Source: Sipunculus nudus
Taxonomy: Eukaryota > Annelida > Sipuncula > Golfingiida > Sipunculidae
Length of the DNA stretch: 64,000 bases
Reading direction: 5' to 3'
Assembly (NCBI GenBank): GCA_026874595.1
Contig: CM049316.1
Coordinates: forward strand, 50,098,695 to 50,162,694
The notes beneath the pieces are model-generated. The model saw nothing but the letters and a program-made list of their open reading frames with translations, made no database searches and was not told the DNA's origin. Below are positions 57,201 through 64,000 of the stretch, in pieces. The position numbers were made by a program, and so were the translations under genes. How positions within the stretch are numbered: the stretch's first letter is position 1; each line of letters starts with the position of its first letter.

Positions 57201-59092
57201 GACCCGTGGGGGGCCGTATAAGCGATGTTCCCAATATTTTTGGCCTTTTCGAGATAATGGCGGGCCGCTGCTCTAAAACGGCTTTTTTTTTTGCCGCTCT
57301 AATAATTATTGGGCCGGAGAGCCATGGGTGCGGGCTTTGACTTGATACCCAACATGGCGTCGAAAAAACGATAGTTAGCGGGCCTGCGGCGGTCAGAATA
57401 GCGAGGTGTGTGTTTTTCTGGCTTCTATGGGAAGATTGGTGAATATCAAAATGGCGCACTGCTCTGAAACGGCTCTTTGTGTCGCTCTAGTTATTATTGG
57501 TTGTGAAGGCGGGATGGGCGAGGTATGGAATGGTATGCAAGGTGACCTTGAAAAAACGATAGTTTGGCTCTGGGGGCCGTCAAAACAGCGATTTGTGCCC
57601 TATTTTCGGCGAATATCAAAATAGAGGCCTGCTCTGAAACGGCCGTTTGTGCCGCTCTAATTATCATGGGATGTGAGGGCAGAGTGGACGGGCTGTCGAT
57701 CAGTGGGAAAGACGACCTTGAAAAAACGATGGTTGTGACCCGTGGGGGGCCGTATAAGTGATGTTCCCAATATTTTTGGTCTTTTCGAGATAATGGCTGA
57801 ACGCTGCTCTAAAACGGATTTTTGTGCCGCTCTAATAATTATTGGGCCGGACAGCCAGGGGTGTGGGCTTTGACTTGATAACCAACATGGCGTCGAGAAA
57901 ACGATAGTAAGCGGGCGTGCGGCTGTTAGAATAGCGAGGAGTGTGTTTTTCTGGCTTCTATGGGAAGATTGGCGAATATCAAAATGGCGCACTGCTCTGA
58001 AACGGCTCTTTGTGCCGCTCTAGTTATTATTGTATGTGAAGGCGGGATGGGCGAGGTATCGAATGGTATGCAAGGTGACCTTGACAAAACGATAGTTGGG
58101 CTCTGGGGGCCGTCAAGGCAGCGATTTGTGCCCTATTTTCGGCGAATATCAAAATGGAGTCCTGCTCTGAAACGGCCGTTTGTGCCGCTCTAATTATCAT
58201 GGGATGTGAGGGCGGAGTGGACGGGCTGTCGATCGGTGGGAAAGATGACCTTGAAAAAACGACGGTTGTGACTGATGGGGGGCCGTATAAGTGATGTTCC
58301 CAATATTTTTGATCTTTTCGAGATAATGGCTGACCGCTGCTCTAAAACGGCTTTTTGTGCCGCTCTAATTTTTATTGGGCCGGACAGCCAGGGGTATGAG
58401 CTTTGACTTGATAACCGACATGGCGTCGAGAAAACAATAGTTAGCGGGCCTGCGGCGGTCAGAATAGCGAGGAGTGTGTTTTTCTGGCTTCTATGGGAAG
58501 ATTGGCGAATATCAAAATGGCGCACTGCTCTAAAACGGCTCTTTGTGCCGCTCTAGTTATTATTGTATGTGAAGGCGGGATGGACGAGGTATCGAATGGT
58601 ATGCAAGGTGACCTTGACAAAACGATAGTTGGGCTCTGGGGGGCCGTCAAGGCAGCGATTTGTGCCCTATTTTCGGCGAATATCAAAATGGAGGCCTGCT
58701 CTGAAACGGCCGTTTGTGCCGCTCTAATTATAATGGGATGTGAGGGCGGAGTGGACGGGCTGTCGATCGGTGGGAAAGACGACCTTGAAGAAAACGATAG
58801 TCAGCGGGCCTGCGGCGGTCAGAATAGCGAAGTGTGTGTTATTTTTGCTTCTATGGGAAGATTGGTGAATATCCAAATGGCACACTGCTCTGAAACGGCT
58901 CTTTGTGTCGCTCTAGTAATTATTGGATGTGAAGGCGGGATGGGCGAGGTATGGAATGGTATGCAAGGTGACCTTGAAAAAACGATAGTTTAGCTCTGGG
59001 GTCCGTCAAGGCAGCGATTTGTGCCCTACTTTCGGCGAATATCATAATGGAGGCCTGCTCTGAAACGGCCGTTTGTGCCGCTCTAATCATTA
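54239..59092 (-). repeat. 533-bp higher-order satellite, right arm
   Basis: The same three-monomer satellite as the left arm, inverted. Copies of the 185-bp monomer (CGAATATCAAAATGGCGCAC) recur near 54753, 55288, 55825, 56377, 57441, 57976 and 58507, roughly 533 bp apart. A long G run at 56178-56201 is private to one unit. The right arm has fewer units than the left (about 4.9 kb against 7.7 kb), so copy number has changed since the arms formed. Frames on both strands are by-products. Confidence 0.9.
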
Positions 59093-59462
59093 TCTGGAAA
59101 ACGAAGGGCGTGTGGTTAAAAATGATACCCAACATGACGGTGAGAAAAAAAAAACGATATATAGTCTGCCGGTACATGGCATTCGTCACAGAAAGGAGGC
59201 CGTAAATATCGATAGATATATGCGATTTGGACCAAGATATGCTTGGCTGCTGCTCTAAAACGGCCGTTTGTGCTGCTCTGATAACTGCTCTGTTAAATTC
59301 TGAAGAAGGATGGCTTGCTCCGTTTAACGGTAACCCTTGATGAGGCTGGGAATCCCCGTTTAGAGGGCACGGAAAGATAGAGGCTTTTGGAGCAATGGGG
59401 GAGTATTCTGAATCTGAATCTCGAACCTCGAATGTCGAATACGCTATGAATTTCCTTGACGT
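59093..59462 (-). repeat. right terminal segment of the foldback element
   Basis: Mirrors 28061-28430 and ends TTTCCTTGACGT at 59462, the exact reverse complement of the left terminus. Confidence 0.85.
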
Positions 59463-59471
59463 GTTGTTCAT
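59463..59471 (+). repeat. 9-bp target site duplication, right copy
   Basis: GTTGTTCAT, identical to 28052-28060 and directly adjoining the foldback terminus. The gypsy-1 frame resumes at 59472. Confidence 0.9.
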
Positions 59472-62400
59472 GATAAACTGACAGGTGACTCGGTAGAATG
59501 TCCTTGGGGAGTACTGGAGCCTGTGAATGATACTGATGGGTTACTTGTCGGTAAGGCATTGATTAATAGACGCAATGCATGTATACCAATAAGAGTGATG
59601 AACATCAGTGACAAATTGCAGAAAATTAGTATTGATTCTGTTCTCGCTTCCCGTGAGCCAGTGGTGAGCGTTTTTAGGCGTTGCCTTTATGCACCAATAC
59701 CATCAATAGAAACAATAAACACAAATTTTACAAATGGAACTTTACCATCGCATATCCAAACTTTGTACGACAAAGGCAAAGAAAATTTTAGAAAGCAGGA
59801 TGAAGAGCAGTTACTTCAGTTCCTGTCTGAGTTCCAAGATGTGTTTGCGTCTTGACCAATGGATCCAGGTCGTACTGATATGGTTAAACATTGCATCAAT
59901 ACTAGCGATGCATTGCCAATTCGACAACCACCTCGCAGGTTACCTTTAGGGAAGTGATGAAGCAACCAAATCGATTCAAGAAATGAAACAACAAGGTGTG
60001 ATACAGCCATCTACTGGGCCGTGGGCTGCGCCTGTGTTAATAGTGATGGAGAAAGATGGATCCACGAGATTTTGTGTCGACTATCGTCGGTTGAATGAGG
60101 TGACACATAAGGATTCGTACCCACTACCTCGCATTGACGACACACTAGATGCCTTGTCGTGGTCCACATGGTACTCACCTCTGGATCTCAAAAGTGGGTA
60201 CTGGCAAGTCGAGGTGGATCCCAAAGATCGTGAAAAGACTGCATTTACTGCTGAAACAGGGTTGTAGCAGTTTAAGGTGATGCCATTCGGTCTTTGTAAC
60301 GAGCCAGCCACATTTGAAAGACTTATTGAACAAGTATTAAAAGGGCTGCCTTGGACGGTATGTTTAGTTTATCTAGATGATATAATTGTGAATGCCAAAT
60401 CATTTTCTGCTGAGCTTTCTCATTTACGTCAGGTTCTTACACGGCTCCATACAGCCAACCTAAAGCTGAGTCCTAAGAAATGTGAGCTTTTCCGCCGCGA
60501 AGTGATGTTTCTTGGTTATGTGGTTAGTGGACAGGGTGTAAAAACTGATCCAAGGAAAATTGAATCTATCCGAGACTGGCTGTGCCCATCTAACACTGAT
60601 GAAGTTCGTAGATTTGTGGGTCTGTGTTCATACTACCGCAGATTTGTACCAAACTATGCTGATATTGCTTAGCCTCTTCACCAGTTGTCATACAAAGGAC
60701 ATCTGTTTGTTTGGACTGAAGCTTGTGAACTGTCTTTCCAACGTTTGAAACAGGCTCTCACTACAGCTCCTGTACTCGGTTATCCAATGAAAGGAGAGCC
60801 TTTCATATTGGACACAGACGCAAGTGATAATGGAATAGGGGCTGTCTTGTCACAACGACAAAGCAATAATGAACAAGTAATTGCTTTCTTCAGTAAGGTG
60901 CTTACTCATCCTGAGCAAAACTACTGTGTCACAAGAAGGGAAGTGTTGGCTACCACTTTCATCATTACCTGTATGGTCAAAAATTCACCATCCGCACTGA
61001 CCATTCAGCCTTACATTGGCTTTTCCGTTTTCGTAATCCAGAAAGTCAAATGGCTAGGTGGCTACAAAAATTGTCAGAATATGACTTTCAGCTCAAACAT
61101 CGGCCCGAGAAATCACATGCCATTGCTGACTGCTTATCCAGGCGTCCATGTTATATCAATGCTTGTAGACACTGTTTGAAACAGGAAGAACGTGAATAAC
61201 CATGCCATATTACATCATCATGCTCAGACTTTGCTGACGCTACTCTTCATAATGTATCCCATGTTGCAAGGGCTGCAAATGAAATATTGAAGGGACATGC
61301 ACTGAATCACTTCATGCATTAGATGGAAACTCTGTTGCTGGGTTGTCAGAAGAGAATAATATCTGGACACTGGATAAAATGCATAGTGCCCAAACTGCTG
61401 ATCAACATCTGAAAACTTTATTAGAGTGGAAGCAAAGCGGAATATCTAAACCAACATAGGACGTAGTTGCACGATATAGCTCTTCAACGAAAACATAAGG
61501 GCACTATGGGACTCTCTGGAGGTGCATGCTGATGTCTTATACCGAAAGTGGGAATCACAGAAGGAAGGGACGAGCCGCTTACAGCATTGAAAAATGCAGT
61601 TTTGAATGAACTCCATGATGGTAAAACAGCTGGCCATCTTGGGGAAGCAAAACTCTTGGGAGGGTAAGGGAAAGGTTTTATTGGGTCCATTGTTGCAGAG
61701 ATGTTGATGAATGGTGTCTCATGTGCCATCTGTGTGGATCTCGGAAGAATCCAAGACAAAAAGGAAAAGGGGCTTTGCAAATCTATAATGTTGGTGCGCC
61801 AATGGAACGTATTGCGGTTGATTGGGACCGTTGCCTGAAACCGAGCACGGCAATCGCTATTTGCTTATTGCAGTTGATTATTTTACAAATTGGCCAGAGG
61901 CCTATCCCCTGCCAAATAAGGAAGCTATGACTGTTGCAAATATCCTGGTGTCTGAGTTTTTCAGTCGTTTTGGAGTTCCAGCTGAGATACATAAAGATCA
62001 CTGCCGGAATTTCGAGTCTACTCTCTTTCGAGAGATGTGTAAACTCTTGGGCATCAGAAGAACTAGGACAACAGCATTAAAAATCAAATTGCAATGTTTG
62101 TGCAAGAGAATCAACAGGACTGTAATCGACATGTTCCTCTTCTTTTAATGGCATACCGTACTGCAGTGCATGAAACAACTCGCTATACTCCAGCTATGTT
62201 GATGCTTGGGGAAGAGATGTAAGTTCCCCTGGATATACTCATGGGACGGCCACCTGAACAAAATAAGGCTTCGGACTACACTGAATGGGCAAGCTCCCTG
62301 CGTAGCAGATTGACTCTGTGCATGAATTCGCGCGGGATATTCTAAAAATGGCCAGTGATAAAATGAAACAAAGATATGATGTAAAATGTAATTAGGAAGT

Positions 62401-62548
62401 ACTTTCGCAGGGCCAGCTTGTATGGCTATATAATCCACAGAGAAAGAAAAGCGTGTCACCTAAGCTTGCCCGTCAGTGAGAGGGCCCTTATGTAACTGTG
62501 CATAAATTAAATGATGACGTCTATAAGATCCGACCAAGGGCCTAGAAC
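59472..62548 (+). pseudogene. pol: gypsy-1 pol: RT, RNase H and integrase remnants
   Basis: The downstream half of the element begun at 25395. After a protease/RT linker (LLVGKALINRRNACIPIRVM) come RT blocks: FCVDYRRLNEVTHKDSYPLP, LDLKSGYWQVEVDPKDREKT, then after a stop MPFGLCNEPATFERL and VYLDDIIV (catalytic YLDD). RNase H is readable as FILDTDASDNGIGAVLSQ and YCVTRREVLA. After frame changes the integrase is traceable only in pieces (for example FTNWPEAYPLPNKEAMTVAN near 61890 and MAYRTAVHETTRYTPAML near 62146). Many stops and shifts make it inactive. It ends near 62548 at an AATTC-rich repeat; the 3' end and 3' LTR are missing. Confidence 0.9.
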
Positions 62549-62564
62549 AGACCTGGGGTCAATT

Positions 62565-62745
62565 CAAATTTGTTAATTCAATTCAATTCCAATTCAAGAA
62601 CTTTCATGAAACTTCAATTCAATTCAATTCAATGTGCTGAAGAAAATTTTCAATTCCAATTCAATTCAAATAATGTTTATTCAATTCAAATTCAATTCGC
62701 AATTCAAAAAGTTGCATTCATTTGAATAAATTTCATGAATGTGTA
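62565..62745. repeat. AATTC-rich degenerate repeat
   Basis: Many copies of AATTC and TTCAA words (TTCAATTCAATTCAATTC and variants), abutting the truncated end of gypsy-1. Confidence 0.85.
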
Positions 62746-64000
62746 ACGGGTGTTAACACAGTTCTTTTACTTTTGCACCAGTACAGAACTTACAGTTTTG
62801 TTTAGAATTGGTTGAAGTACTCCAAAGCTAAATGAAATATCATTAATTACAAGTTTTGCCATTTCATGTGGTTAGTCATAGCAGTCAGACAGGTTTTACT
62901 TGCTTTGTTGGGCAATTATTCCTTAAGATCAGGTAAACTACCCAAATTCGGATAAAAGTTTATCTAGATTTCAAATCAGTGGCCATTATTACTTAGTGCA
63001 ATTAATATATATACAAATAATGTATTTGGGGCGATGAAAAACATTATCATGGTCATGGGGTGGATGGGGGAAGTGGTACAGACAAAGGCCCCACTAGACA
63101 AATGCCCCGAAAATTATTGTTAAAGAGGACAAAAGCCCTTCCCAGTTGTGCGTCACCCCCCCCCCCCCCCCCACAAGTTATTTTTTTAATACATGTTTGA
63201 CTACACTTACATTTCTGTGCATTTTATTCATCTATTGAAATTTGCATGTTAAATGTCAATAAGACACTAAAGGGGCCTATTCTCATACCAGGCATGTTAA
63301 ATATACTTGAAAAATAACGTGTTCTCCTTGTAATAGTATGGTATGTGCCAATATTCATTCTTAACAGTTTGTTTAATGCTGTACATGAGTGGGAATAAGC
63401 TTCTTGTTTGTGAATTGTTGTCCCAATGCAAGATCAGACCTCTGGTCATGCCTTCTTGTTATGGTAAACAACTAAACATATACACTTGGAAATACACATT
63501 GTTTACTTACATGCAGAACTATTACAATGTATAAAATTTGAGTCTGAGATAGTAAGTTCATGTGAAAAGATGTTTTGCTGGGCAACTTTTAGGTTTTTGT
63601 ACTACATCCCATGGAGGGGGGGGGGCGCTGTTCATTGTTATATCCCCTATCAATAGCAAGGTGTACAAACTTGGTGCTTTTATGAGCACTCATATGCCAT
63701 ATAATTTTACTGATTTAAGGTAGTCTATCTGATGTACTTTGCTATCTCATGGCTGTTATTTGTTCTGGCCAGTAGAGATGCCCTATGTAATCAGAACCAC
63801 TGGTCATCACCTAGATTACAGCTGGTCCAAGCACACCGGGCCAGCAGAGCATGCAGCTCCAGGCATACTGGGTACTCTAACAATAGGCACATCCTAGAAA
63901 GTCGCTGGACCAGAACAAGTCAGCTCAGTATCATCTAATCGCATGCTTTATGCCACAGCAGGAAATGGTTCAAATGGGAAGTAATAGAAAGTAATACATA
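62746..64000. other. non-coding, nothing recognised
   Basis: AT-rich sequence with a C run at 63156-63172 and a G run near 63616-63626. The two ATG frames (63343-63534 and 63732-63938) carry no recognisable motif. No 3' LTR matching 25395-26161 was found. Confidence 0.45.

Larger units (their letters stand above)
28061..59462. mobile_element. giant foldback element, 31.4 kb, inserted in gypsy-1
   Basis: The left end (ACGTCAAGGAAATTCATAGC) and right end (GCTATGAATTTCCTTGACGT) are exact reverse complements. The flanks are a perfect 9-bp duplication, and the host pol frame rejoins in phase across it. The left arm is 28061-36059 + 45764-46134 + 48394-49441. The right arm is 52900-59462. The loop is 49442-52899. 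Both arms share terminal sequence, a long tandem satellite and an inner unique part. Established comparison: Drosophila FB elements have long tandem-repeat inverted ends and 9-bp duplications, and Mutator-like elements also make about 9-bp duplications. No transposase was recognised, so it is presumably non-autonomous. Nested insertions (36060-45763 and 46135-48393) account for about 12 kb of its length. Confidence 0.88.

Noticed and set aside
28061-59462. Palindrome as a sequencing or assembly artefact
   Set aside because: The arms differ in satellite length, one arm alone carries two nested insertions with their own target features, and a 9-bp duplication flanks the whole. A read artefact would give identical arms.

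Overview
This is eukaryotic genomic DNA from an invertebrate, most likely a marine mollusc and perhaps a bivalve. The background is AT-rich and intron-like, no operon structure is visible, and repeats are abundant: Ty3/Gypsy elements, a non-LTR retrotransposon, foldback palindromes, G-runs, and repeats carrying the GGTGGCGCCACC palindrome. The lineage is inferred from repeat style and remembered resemblance, not from a database search. I see no confident host protein-coding gene, rRNA or tRNA gene. One exon-like stretch (16118-16360) and one minus-strand ORF (49906-50184) are the only non-transposon coding candidates.

Layout. 1-2.4 kb: AT-rich, with short tandem copies and a (TA)n tract. 2.4-11.5 kb: a nest of repeats, namely a 278-bp tandem array, a large inverted repeat (3983-7173 against 9214-11487), and between its arms a 1.5-kb repeat that ends in a 12-bp palindrome. 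11.5-25.4 kb: mostly unremarkable AT-rich DNA with microsatellites, one small MITE-like palindrome (22040-22186), an exon candidate, and a second 278-bp-family copy (22.84-24.0 kb) containing a perfect 47-bp inverted repeat. 25.4-62.5 kb: a degraded Ty3/Gypsy element (gypsy-1) split by a 31.4-kb insertion. 62.5-64 kb: an AATTC-rich repeat and plain AT-rich DNA.

The 31.4-kb insertion (28061-59462) is the main structure. Its ends are exact inverted copies (ACGTCAAGG...CCTTGACGT), it is flanked by a perfect 9-bp direct repeat (GTTGTTCAT), and the gypsy-1 reading frame resumes in phase across the empty site. Most of each arm is a GC-rich satellite of about 533 bp, made of three related monomers (about 178, 170 and 185 bp) that share one box. 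I read it as a giant foldback element, perhaps Mutator- or FB-like. No transposase was recognised.

Nested in its left arm is a 9.7-kb Ty3/Gypsy element (36060-45763) with 236-bp LTRs about 2% diverged and a 4-bp target duplication. It encodes an SR-rich Gag, a zinc knuckle, an aspartic protease, RT, RNase H and integrase. After pol it carries an extra region encoding a zinc-finger protein and a TatD-family metal-dependent nuclease with every expected catalytic residue. A branch-point/polypyrimidine/AG signal just upstream suggests that this extra ORF is expressed from a spliced RNA. A further 2.26-kb repeat (46135-48393) sits in the same arm, and the loop (49442-52899) holds a decayed non-LTR reverse transcriptase.

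The nesting gives a relative history: gypsy-1 first, then the foldback, then the TatD-bearing gypsy and the 2.26-kb repeat.
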